A stretch of DNA of 64,000 nt from Mesorhizobium sp. M3A.F.Ca.ET.080.04.2.1 (lineage in GTDB: Bacteria; Pseudomonadota; Alphaproteobacteria; Rhizobiales; Rhizobiaceae), in assembly GCF_003952525.1 (NCBI RefSeq), contig NZ_CP034451.1, positions 496,001 through 560,000 of the forward strand. Direction: 5' to 3'. A model generated the notes under the pieces. It made no database searches and had not been told where the DNA came from. It saw nothing but the letters and a program-made list of their open reading frames with translations. A program made the position numbers and the translations under genes. Within the stretch, counting starts at the first letter, position 1; every line of letters begins with the position of its first letter. Of this stretch, positions 55,806-62,592 are shown one piece after another.

Positions 55806-56786
55806 ATGGCAGGTGTTGAACAGATCACGGTGGAGGCCGGCGAGGCGGGCATGCGGCTCGACCGCTGGTTCAAGGTCCACTATCCGGGACTCGGATTCGG
55901 CCATCTGCAGAAGCTCCTGCGCTCCGGCCAGGTCCGCGTCGATGGCGGCCGCGTGAAGGCCGATACGCGGGTCGAACCCGGCCAGACCGTGCGCATCCCG
56001 CCGCTCGAGGTCGACAAGAAGGGCGATGCCGGGCTCACCGGCCACTCGATCCGCAACCAGGGCGATGCCGACGTGCTCGCCAAGATGCTGCTGCACGAGG
56101 ATCCGAAAGTCTTCGTCTTCAACAAGCCGGCGGGCCTGGCCGTCCAAGGCGGCTCCGGCGTCACCCGCAATGTCGACGACATGCTGGAGGCCTGGCGCAA
56201 CCAGAAGGGCGAGAAGCCGCGGCTTGTTCACCGCCTCGACCGCGACACGTCCGGTGTGCTGGTCGTCGCCCGCACCAGGCTGGCTGCGATGAAGCTTTCG
56301 GAAGCGTTCCGGGCGCGTGAGACGAAAAAGACCTATTGGGCTCTGGTCAAGGGTGTGCCGCCGAAGCGCGAGGACAAGATCTCGACCTGGCTGGTCAAGG
56401 AGGCAACGCCGGACGGCGACCGCGTACGGATCGCCAAGCATGGCGAGAAGGGCGCTGACCACGCCGTCTCCTACTACCGCATCGTCGAGCAGGCGGCGCA
56501 GGCGCTGTCCTGGCTGGAGATGGAGCCGTATACGGGTCGCACACATCAGCTTCGCGTCCATGCCGCCCATATCGGTTGCCCGATCATCGGCGACCCTAAA
56601 TATTTCGAAGCCGACACCAACTGGGAATTCCCGGGCGGCATCCAGAACCGCCTGCATCTCCATGCGCGCCGCATCGTCATTCCGCATCCCGATCAAGGCG
56701 CGATCGACATCACCGCGCCAATGCCGCCGCATATGCGCCAGAGCTGGAACCTGCTCGGCTTCGACGAACAAAGCGGGGAGCCCTAG
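55806..56786 (+). CDS. RluA-family 23S rRNA pseudouridine synthase
   Basis: A 326-residue enzyme that isomerises uridine to pseudouridine in rRNA. The N-terminal S4 RNA-binding domain (MRLDRWFKVHYPGLGFGHLQ, then KLLRSGQVRVDGGRVK) precedes the catalytic domain. The catalytic domain carries HRLDRDTSGVLVVAR with Asp145, and GRTHQLRVHAAHIGCPIIGD. The S4 domain and length fit RluC or RluD more than RluA, and RluC is the likelier name. The 287 bases upstream (55519-55805) show no gene. It is followed nine bases later by a small membrane gene. Confidence 0.92.
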   Translation: MAGVEQITVEAGEAGMRLDRWFKVHYPGLGFGHLQKLLRSGQVRVDGGRVKADTRVEPGQTVRIPPLEVDKKGDAGLTGHSIRNQGDADVLAKMLLHEDPKVFVFNKPAGLAVQGGSGVTRNVDDMLEAWRNQKGEKPRLVHRLDRDTSGVLVVARTRLAAMKLSEAFRARETKKTYWALVKGVPPKREDKISTWLVKEATPDGDRVRIAKHGEKGADHAVSYYRIVEQAAQALSWLEMEPYTGRTHQLRVHAAHIGCPIIGDPKYFEADTNWEFPGGIQNRLHLHARRIVIPHPDQGAIDITAPMPPHMRQSWNLLGFDEQSGEP

Positions 56787-56795
56787 GCAGAGCCT

Positions 56796-57002
56796 ATGGA
56801 GGGAAATGCTCTCACCAGTCAGTTGACCGGATGGCTGCCGTTCATGCTGATTTTTGTCGTGTGGCTCGTCTACACCCGCCGGATCGCTGCCAGGCAGGGA
56901 TCAATGGCCGAGATTGGTCGCGAGAATACCGAGGCCGTCAGGCAGAACACGGAAGCGCTTAAGGCGGTGCTCGCGAAACTGGAAAGCCAATCTGAGAAAT
57001 GA
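56796..57002 (+). CDS. Small single-span membrane protein with coiled coil
   Basis: A 68-residue protein: one transmembrane helix (GWLPFMLIFVVWLVYTRRI, about residues 12-30), then a positively charged turn and an amphipathic, coiled-coil-like helix (ENTEAVRQNTEALKAVLAKLE). No family name comes to mind. It starts nine bases after the pseudouridine synthase and overlaps the EamA gene by four bases (ATGA), so it is probably translated as part of that operon. The small size and overlap suggest an accessory subunit, but this is inference. Confidence 0.65.
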   Translation: MEGNALTSQLTGWLPFMLIFVVWLVYTRRIAARQGSMAEIGRENTEAVRQNTEALKAVLAKLESQSEK

Positions 57003-57916
57003 CCACGGCAAGCCAAATGGACCGCCGCGACGCGGTCGACATGGCGGCGGCCGCGATCATGGTCGGGCTGACGCTGTCCTGGGGGCTGAACTACGTCGCC
57101 GCCAAGATATCCTATGCCGGTTACGATCCGGTCTTCGTGTCGATCGCACGCTCCATCCTCGGCGGGTTGTGCGTGTTCGGCTGGTGCCGATTACGCGGCA
57201 TCAAGCTGTTCGAAGCGGACGGGACACTGATCGCAGGGATCGCCGTCGGCGTGCTTTTCGGGGTAGAGTTCCTGTGCCTCTACATCGGGCTGGAATACAC
57301 GACCGTCGCCCGCAACACCCTGCTCGTCAACACCATGCCGTTCTGGGTACTGATCGGCGGCCACTTCCTGCTTGGCGAGCACATCAACGCGCGCAAGCTT
57401 GGCGGGCTGGTTCTTGCCTTCTGTGGGCTACTGGCGGTCTTCTCCGACGGAATTTTCGCCGGCAATCACGCGACACTGATGGGCGATGTGCTCAGTCTCG
57501 GCTCGGGCATCCTGTGGGCGCTCACCAGCATCGTCATCAAGCGCTCGAAGCTGGCCGGGACCAGCGCCGAAAAGCTTCTGCTCTATCAACTGGCGGGCGC
57601 CGCCGTCGTCGGCGCGCTGGTCCTGCCCTTGGCCGGCCCGCCAATCCGCCAACTTGCCGCATTGCCGACATTGGCGTTGCTGTTCCAGTCTTTCTATGTC
57701 GTCGCTTTTACGTATGTTTTGTGGTTCTGGCTGCTGACGCGCTATCCTGCCGCCGGCCTGTCGAGCTTTGCGTTCCTATCGCCGGTGTTCGGCGTGCTGT
57801 GCGGAGCGTTGCTGCTGGGCGAACCGCTGACGGTCAGGATCTTCCTCGCGCTCGGTCTGATCGCCGCCGGGTTGATCATCGTCAACCGGCCGTCACGCAA
57901 GCAGGTTCCAGCGTAA
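56999..57916 (+). CDS. EamA/DMT-family exporter
   Basis: A 305-residue transporter with about ten helices in two EamA repeats: roughly residues 15-145, with VGLTLSWGLNYVAAKISYAG, and 160-300, with SSFAFLSPVFGVLCGALLLG. The classic EamA features are visible, such as EYTTVARNTLLVNTMPFWV in repeat one and GEPLTVRIFLALGLIAAGLI near the end. The substrate is not predictable. It overlaps the small membrane gene upstream and is followed ten bases later by the ATP12 gene. Confidence 0.88.
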   Translation: MTTASQMDRRDAVDMAAAAIMVGLTLSWGLNYVAAKISYAGYDPVFVSIARSILGGLCVFGWCRLRGIKLFEADGTLIAGIAVGVLFGVEFLCLYIGLEYTTVARNTLLVNTMPFWVLIGGHFLLGEHINARKLGGLVLAFCGLLAVFSDGIFAGNHATLMGDVLSLGSGILWALTSIVIKRSKLAGTSAEKLLLYQLAGAAVVGALVLPLAGPPIRQLAALPTLALLFQSFYVVAFTYVLWFWLLTRYPAAGLSSFAFLSPVFGVLCGALLLGEPLTVRIFLALGLIAAGLIIVNRPSRKQVPA

Positions 57917-57926
57917 GGAGTTCGGT

Positions 57927-58718
57927 ATGCGCGACATCCTCAACGACCTCGAAGCGGGAAAGCAGCTTTCCGATCCGGATCCGGTCCGCCGCGCTCAGAT
58001 CCAGATGAAGACGCCGCTGCCGAAGCGCTTCTACAAGACTGTCTCGGTCGTGCCGGTCGAAAAGGGCTTTGCCGTCCATCTCGACGGCAAATCGGTCCGC
58101 ACGCCGGGAAAAGCGCCACTGGCGGTGCCCACCGAAAAGGCGGCGGTCCTGGTGGCTGACGAGTTTTCGGCGCAAGGCGACGTCATCGATCCCGTGACGA
58201 TGCCGGTCATGCGCCTCGTCAACACGGCCCTCGACGGTGTCGCCAGCGACCCGCAGGCGGTTCTGGAGGACGTGCTGCGCTTCGCTTCGTCCGATCTGCT
58301 TTGCTACCGCGCCGATGGCCCGCAAGGCCTGGTCGAGCGGCAGAACAGGTTTTGGGATCCCGTCCTCGATTGGGCGAAGAGCAAGCTGGGCGCACGCTTC
58401 AATCTTGCCGAGGGCATAATCCATATCGAGCAGCCGCGCGAGACGATTGCCGTCCTTGGCGCGCATCTTGCCCAGCGCACCGAACCGCTGCGGCTGGCCG
58501 CCATCCATGTCATGACCTCGCTGACCGGCTCGGCATTGCTGGCGCTCGCCGTCGATTTCGGCGAGCTTGACGGCGAGCAGGCGTGGGCAGCCGCCCATGT
58601 CGACGAGGACTGGCAGATCGAGCATTGGGGCCAGGATGCGGAGGCCGTGGCGCGGCGCGCGGCCCGCAAGCGCGACATGATGGCAGCGGTCAGTCTGCTC
58701 GAAGCGCTCCAGGCCTGA
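57927..58718 (+). CDS. ATP12-family F1-ATPase assembly chaperone
   Basis: A 263-residue homologue of mitochondrial Atp12, which binds the F1 alpha subunit during assembly of ATP synthase. The family core is clear: KRFYKTVSVVPVEKGFAVHL, DGKSVRTPGKAPLAVPTEKA, RFASSDLLCYRADGPQGLVE and RQNRFWDPVLDWA. Such proteins are typical of Alphaproteobacteria and mitochondria. It follows EamA by ten bases with AAGGAG upstream. No ATP synthase genes are in the window, so its partner is encoded elsewhere. Confidence 0.93.
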   Translation: MRDILNDLEAGKQLSDPDPVRRAQIQMKTPLPKRFYKTVSVVPVEKGFAVHLDGKSVRTPGKAPLAVPTEKAAVLVADEFSAQGDVIDPVTMPVMRLVNTALDGVASDPQAVLEDVLRFASSDLLCYRADGPQGLVERQNRFWDPVLDWAKSKLGARFNLAEGIIHIEQPRETIAVLGAHLAQRTEPLRLAAIHVMTSLTGSALLALAVDFGELDGEQAWAAAHVDEDWQIEHWGQDAEAVARRAARKRDMMAAVSLLEALQA

Positions 58719-58906
58719 GCGCAGCGCGCGCAGCCTTCGCATCGCACCTAATACGAAAGTCATAATCCCATCGTCTCGATGCCTTTCGGCGGCGCTTTCT
58801 GTCATTTTTTGCCCGTTGGTTGCGTCTGAGTCCGCCTTCCGGAGGAGTTGCGGACCGCGGCGCACAGCTTTCGAGGACAGACGGAATCCCACGGGAGGAT
58901 AGATCA

Positions 58907-60796
58907 ATGGCAATGGCTTCGACCGCCGGCAGGACAAGCCGCGGCATGACGCGGGAGGAAAAGAAGGTCATCTTCGCCTCTTCGCTCGGCACCGTTTTCG
59001 AATGGTACGACTTTTACCTCTACGGCTCGCTGGCCGCCTTCATCGGCACGACCTTCTTCAGCCCGACCATTCCGGAGGCGACGCGCAACATCTTCGCGCT
59101 GCTGGCCTTTGCCGCCGGTTTCCTCGTCCGTCCCTTCGGCGCGCTGGTGTTCGGCCGTATCGGCGACCTTGTCGGCCGCAAATACACCTTCCTGGTCACC
59201 ATGACCATCATGGGCCTGTCGACGTTCCTGGTCGGCCTGCTGCCGGGATATGCCAGCTTGGGCATTGCCGCACCGGTGATCCTGATCGGGTTGCGCATGC
59301 TGCAGGGCCTGGCGCTCGGCGGCGAATATGGCGGCGCCGCGACCTATGTCGCCGAGCACGCTCCGGACGATCGCCGCGGCTATTACACCTCCTGGATCCA
59401 GACGACGGCGACGCTCGGCCTGTTCCTGTCGCTGATCGTGATCCTGATCGTGCAGGGGTCAATGAGCAAGGAAACCTACTCTTCCTGGGGCTGGCGCATT
59501 CCGTTCATCGTTTCCTTCCTGCTGCTCGCCATCTCGATCTGGATCCGGCTGTCGCTCTCGGAGTCGCCGACCTTCCAGCGCATGAAGGAGGAGGGCAAGG
59601 GCTCCAAGGCGCCGCTGTCGGAAGCCTTCGGCCAGTGGAAGAACGCCAAGATCGCCCTTCTGGCGCTGCTCGGCCTCACCGCCGGCCAGGCCGTGATCTG
59701 GTACAACGGGCAATTCTACGCGCTGTTCTTCCTGCAGAACGTGCTCAAGGTCGATCCGCAGTCGGTCAACATCATGATCGCGATCGCGCTTGCCGTCGGC
59801 TCGATCTTCTTCGTCGTGTTCGGCTGGCTGTCCGACAAGATCGGCCGCAAGCCGATCATCATGGCCGGCCTCGCATTGGGAATCGTCTGCACCTTCCCGC
59901 TGTTCAAGGCACTGACCTGGGCCGCCAATCCGGCTTTGGCCACCGCCCAGCAGAACACGCGCGCGACGGTGACGGCGGCTCCCGGCGACTGCCGGTTCCA
60001 GTTCAACCCGGTCGGTACGGCGAAGTTCACCACCTCCTGCGATATCGCGACCTCGTTCCTGACGAAGAACTCGGTGCCTTATGACGTGGTGACGACGGCC
60101 GCGCCCGGAACGGCGGCCACGGTCAAGATCGGCAACGAGACGGTCGAGTCCTACGACGCCATCGCTGCCGGAGACCAGGCCAAGGCCAAGGAGGCGACCT
60201 TCCAGAAGGCCGTCAACATGTCGCTGCGGGATGGTGGCTACCCGCTGAAGCGCGCCGCGGCCAAGGTGCCGGACCAGAAGCTTGACGCCTTCATCGCGGC
60301 CAATCCGGAACTGAAGCTCGATGCCGCAACGATCCGCGGCGGCGAGAAGACGACGGTTCCCGCCGACAAGGCCGTTGCCGACAAGCTGCTGACCAAGGAC
60401 GAGGCGGCGGGCGCGCCCGAGATCACCGTCTACAACATTCCAGGTGGCGGGCCCTTCGCCATGACCGCCGATCCGGCCGCCGTCAACTGGCCGATGACGA
60501 TTGGCATCCTGTTCATCCTGGTGGTGTTCGTGACCATGGTCTATGGTCCGATCGCGGCGATCCTGGTCGAGATGTTCCCGACCCGCATCCGCTACACCGG
60601 CATGTCGCTGCCTTATCATATCGGCAATGGCTGGTTCGGCGGCCTGTTGCCGGCGACGGTGTTTGCGCTGAGCGCCTATAAGGGCGACATCTACTACGGC
60701 CTCTGGTACCCGGTGGTCATCGCGGCAATGTCGCTCATCATCGGCATGATCTTCGTTAGGGATACGCTCGGCACCAACTTGCACGCCAAGGAATAG
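58907..60796 (+). CDS. MFS transporter, MHS family, with large internal insertion
   Basis: A 629-residue transporter. The first half has the MHS signatures SLGTVFEWYDFYLYGSLAAF, GRIGDLVGRKYTFLVTM and RMLQGLALGGEYGGAATYVA. The second half has FGWLSDKIGRKPIIMAG, then an insert of about 185 mostly hydrophilic residues (about 340-525). The last helices resume at VNWPMTIGILFILVVFVTMV, followed by EMFPTRIRYTGMSLPYH. Without the insert the length is about 444, normal for the family (proline, dicarboxylate or osmolyte carriers). By topology the insert, with two cysteines near residues 365-385, should be periplasmic. GGGAGGA precedes the chosen ATG. Confidence 0.9.
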   Translation: MAMASTAGRTSRGMTREEKKVIFASSLGTVFEWYDFYLYGSLAAFIGTTFFSPTIPEATRNIFALLAFAAGFLVRPFGALVFGRIGDLVGRKYTFLVTMTIMGLSTFLVGLLPGYASLGIAAPVILIGLRMLQGLALGGEYGGAATYVAEHAPDDRRGYYTSWIQTTATLGLFLSLIVILIVQGSMSKETYSSWGWRIPFIVSFLLLAISIWIRLSLSESPTFQRMKEEGKGSKAPLSEAFGQWKNAKIALLALLGLTAGQAVIWYNGQFYALFFLQNVLKVDPQSVNIMIAIALAVGSIFFVVFGWLSDKIGRKPIIMAGLALGIVCTFPLFKALTWAANPALATAQQNTRATVTAAPGDCRFQFNPVGTAKFTTSCDIATSFLTKNSVPYDVVTTAAPGTAATVKIGNETVESYDAIAAGDQAKAKEATFQKAVNMSLRDGGYPLKRAAAKVPDQKLDAFIAANPELKLDAATIRGGEKTTVPADKAVADKLLTKDEAAGAPEITVYNIPGGGPFAMTADPAAVNWPMTIGILFILVVFVTMVYGPIAAILVEMFPTRIRYTGMSLPYHIGNGWFGGLLPATVFALSAYKGDIYYGLWYPVVIAAMSLIIGMIFVRDTLGTNLHAKE

Positions 60797-60820
60797 CCGC
60801 CCGAATCTTCCGCAATGAAA

Positions 60821-60852
60821 AGCCCGGCGCGAGCGATCGCGCCGGGCTCTTT
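60821..60852. terminator. Bidirectional terminator
   Basis: AGCCCGGCGCGA (60821-60832) and TCGCGCCGGGCT (60837-60848) form a perfect 12-pair stem around GCGA. On the minus strand it is followed by TTTT, and on the plus strand by CTTTC. It ends both the MFS gene and the convergent 64-residue gene. Confidence 0.88.
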
Positions 60853-60876
60853 CGTATCGAAAATCGAAAAAGCGTG

Positions 60877-61071
60877 TCAGCTCTTGCGCTGCTGGTTCTC
60901 TTCCTCGATCGCCGCCTCATGGTACCAGCTGTCGAAATCGGCCTGCGTAGTGCGCAGCGAGGCAAGTTCTGCCGCGAATTTCGCCTTTGCGCCTAAATTT
61001 GAGGCAGGTGCTCGTCGTGCAAGCCGGAACGTCAGAATCTTTGCCGAGGGACGCGACGTGATGACTTCCAT
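60877..61071 (-). CDS. Small hypothetical protein, 64 residues
   Basis: A short, soluble, mixed-charge protein: MEVITSRPSAKILTFRLARR begins it, a segment rich in Lys/Ala/Glu follows (GAKAKFAAELASLRTTQADF), and DSWYHEAAIEEENQQRKS ends it. AAGGAGG sits six bases before the ATG and a bidirectional terminator lies behind the stop, so it is very likely a real gene despite its size. I cannot assign a family. It is divergent from glnII, sharing a 313-base control region with palindromic sites. Confidence 0.68.
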   Translation of the reverse strand: MEVITSRPSAKILTFRLARRAPASNLGAKAKFAAELASLRTTQADFDSWYHEAAIEEENQQRKS

Positions 61072-61139
61072 GGCGGCCTCCTTCCGTCTCCAGGATCGGA
61101 GCGATTCAACTTTCTACAACATAGATTCTGCGAGTCCTT

Positions 61140-61154
61140 TAGGCAATATGCCTA
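61140..61154. promoter_or_regulatory. TAGGCA-ATA-TGCCTA operator-like palindrome
   Basis: A perfect inverted repeat with six-base arms lies 69 bases upstream of the divergent 64-residue gene and 245 bases upstream of glnII. A third TGCCTA half-site follows at 61171-61176, inside the candidate NtrC site. Lrp-type or similar regulators are possible; the binder is unknown. Confidence 0.4.
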
Positions 61155-61170
61155 CAAAAATCTCAGCATT

Positions 61171-61187
61171 TGCCTAGGATTTGTGCA
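61171..61187 (+). promoter_or_regulatory. Candidate NtrC binding site
   Basis: TGCCTAGGATTTGTGCA matches the 17-bp NtrC layout TGCAC-N7-GTGCA at eight of ten symmetric positions. It lies about 115 bases upstream of the sigma-54 promoter of glnII, a suitable enhancer distance. Confidence 0.5.
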
Positions 61188-61283
61188 AACCGCACTTCTG
61201 ATTGATCTCGGCGCATCGCCTGGTCGGCTCATCGGATTCAGGACGATGTCGCGACCATTTTGCCGCACCCATTGACCGGGGAG

Positions 61284-61299
61284 TGGCATACGAATTGCT
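61284..61299 (+). promoter_or_regulatory. Sigma-54 promoter of glnII
   Basis: TGGCATACGAATTGCT has the invariant GG (61285-61286) and GC (61297-61298) with exactly ten bases between, and matches TGGCAC-N5-TTGCW with one change. It predicts a transcript start near 61310, about 75 bases before the glnII ATG. glnII of rhizobia is known to be NtrC/sigma-54 controlled. Confidence 0.8.
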
Positions 61300-61384
61300 T
61301 TTTGACGATCGGCAGGTCGGGTCGGTCCGGCCATGCGTCGACGCCGCCGTGGCGCGCGGTGTCCCAGCAACGAGAGGCACAGGA

Positions 61385-62425
61385 ATGACCAAGTACAAGC
61401 TCGAGTACATCTGGCTCGACGGCTATACCCCGACCCCCAATCTTCGCGGCAAGACCCAGATCAAGGAATTTGCCGAGTTCCCGACGCTCGAGCAGCTGCC
61501 GCTGTGGGGTTTCGACGGCTCCTCCACCAACCAAGCCGAAGGCCGCAGCTCCGACTGCGTGCTGAAGCCGGTGGCGCTCTACCCGGATCCGGCCCGCACC
61601 AACGGCGTGCTCGTCATGTGCGAGGTCATGATGCCCGATGGCGTGACGCCGCATGAGTCGAACAGCCGTGCGACCATCCTCGACGACGAGGACGCCTGGT
61701 TCGGCTTCGAGCAGGAGTATTTCTTCTACAAGGACGGCCGCCCGCTCGGCTTCCCGGAGAGCGGATATCCGGCGCCGCAGGGCCCTTACTATACCGGCGT
61801 CGGCTACAAGAATGTCGGTGACGTCGCGCGCCAGATCGTCGAGGAGCATCTCGACCTCTGCCTCGCCGCCGGCATCAACCACGAAGGCATCAATGCCGAG
61901 GTTGCCAAGGGGCAGTGGGAATTCCAGATCTTCGGCAAGGGTTCCAAGAGAGCCGCCGACCAGATCTGGATGGCCCGCTATCTGCTGCTGCGTCTGACCG
62001 AGAAATACGGCATCGACATCGAGTTCCACTGCAAGCCGCTTGGTGACACCGACTGGAACGGCTCGGGCATGCACTGCAACTTCTCGACCAAGTACATGCG
62101 TGAAGTGGGCGGCAAGGCCTATTTCGAGGCGCTGATGGCGCAGTTCGAAAAGAACCTGATGGATCACATTGCCGTCTACGGTCCGGACAATGACAAGCGC
62201 CTGACCGGCAAGCACGAGACCGCGCCGTGGAACAAGTTCAGCTACGGCGTCGCCGATCGCGGCGCCTCGATCCGCGTTCCGCATTCCTTCATAAAGAACG
62301 ACTACAAGGGCTATCTGGAAGACCGCCGCCCGAACTCGCAGGGGTGCCCGTACCAGATCGCCTCCCAGGTGCTGAAGACGATCTCACAGGTCCCGACCGA
62401 CGCGTCGGTCTCGGCCGCCGCCTGA
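61385..62425 (+). CDS. glnII: Glutamine synthetase type II (eukaryote-like)
   Basis: A 346-residue octameric-type GS that makes glutamine from glutamate, ammonium and ATP. It starts TKYKLEYIWLDGYTPTPNLR and has WGFDGSSTNQAEGRSSDCVL, the ATP/metal segment EQEYFFYKDGRPLG, AGINHEGINAEVAKGQWEFQ and GMHCNFSTKYMR. The short length and lack of the adenylylation loop separate it from GSI. The start at 61385 has AGGA upstream. It is expressed from a sigma-54 promoter with an NtrC-like site, so it should be induced under nitrogen limitation. It is convergent with glnA. Confidence 0.97.
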   Translation: MTKYKLEYIWLDGYTPTPNLRGKTQIKEFAEFPTLEQLPLWGFDGSSTNQAEGRSSDCVLKPVALYPDPARTNGVLVMCEVMMPDGVTPHESNSRATILDDEDAWFGFEQEYFFYKDGRPLGFPESGYPAPQGPYYTGVGYKNVGDVARQIVEEHLDLCLAAGINHEGINAEVAKGQWEFQIFGKGSKRAADQIWMARYLLLRLTEKYGIDIEFHCKPLGDTDWNGSGMHCNFSTKYMREVGGKAYFEALMAQFEKNLMDHIAVYGPDNDKRLTGKHETAPWNKFSYGVADRGASIRVPHSFIKNDYKGYLEDRRPNSQGCPYQIASQVLKTISQVPTDASVSAAA

Positions 62426-62535
62426 TTTCTTGCGGCGCGGAGCTATCAGTTCCGCGCCTGTCGAACTTGCCAAGGAGCCTCGGCGGAAACGTCGGGGCTT
62501 CTTGCTGTTTGAGCTCTGGTGAATGAGCTGCCCAT

Positions 62536-62562
62536 GAAAAAACCCCGGCTCTCGCCGGGGTT
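62536..62562 (-). terminator. Terminator of glnA (shared intergenic hairpin)
   Basis: AACCCCGGC (62541-62549) and GCCGGGGTT (62554-62562) form a perfect nine-pair stem around TCTC. On the minus strand the stem is followed by a run of six T residues, so it terminates glnA. On the plus strand it may also help to end glnII. Confidence 0.9.
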
Positions 62563-62592
62563 CTGGTTGGCGCCAATACGGGTCTGGGGACA

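Noticed and set aside
62475..62505. Separate terminator for glnII
   Set aside because: AGCCTCGGC/GTCGGGGCT pairs only with several G-T pairs and lacks a T run. The strong hairpin at 62541 is the better candidate.
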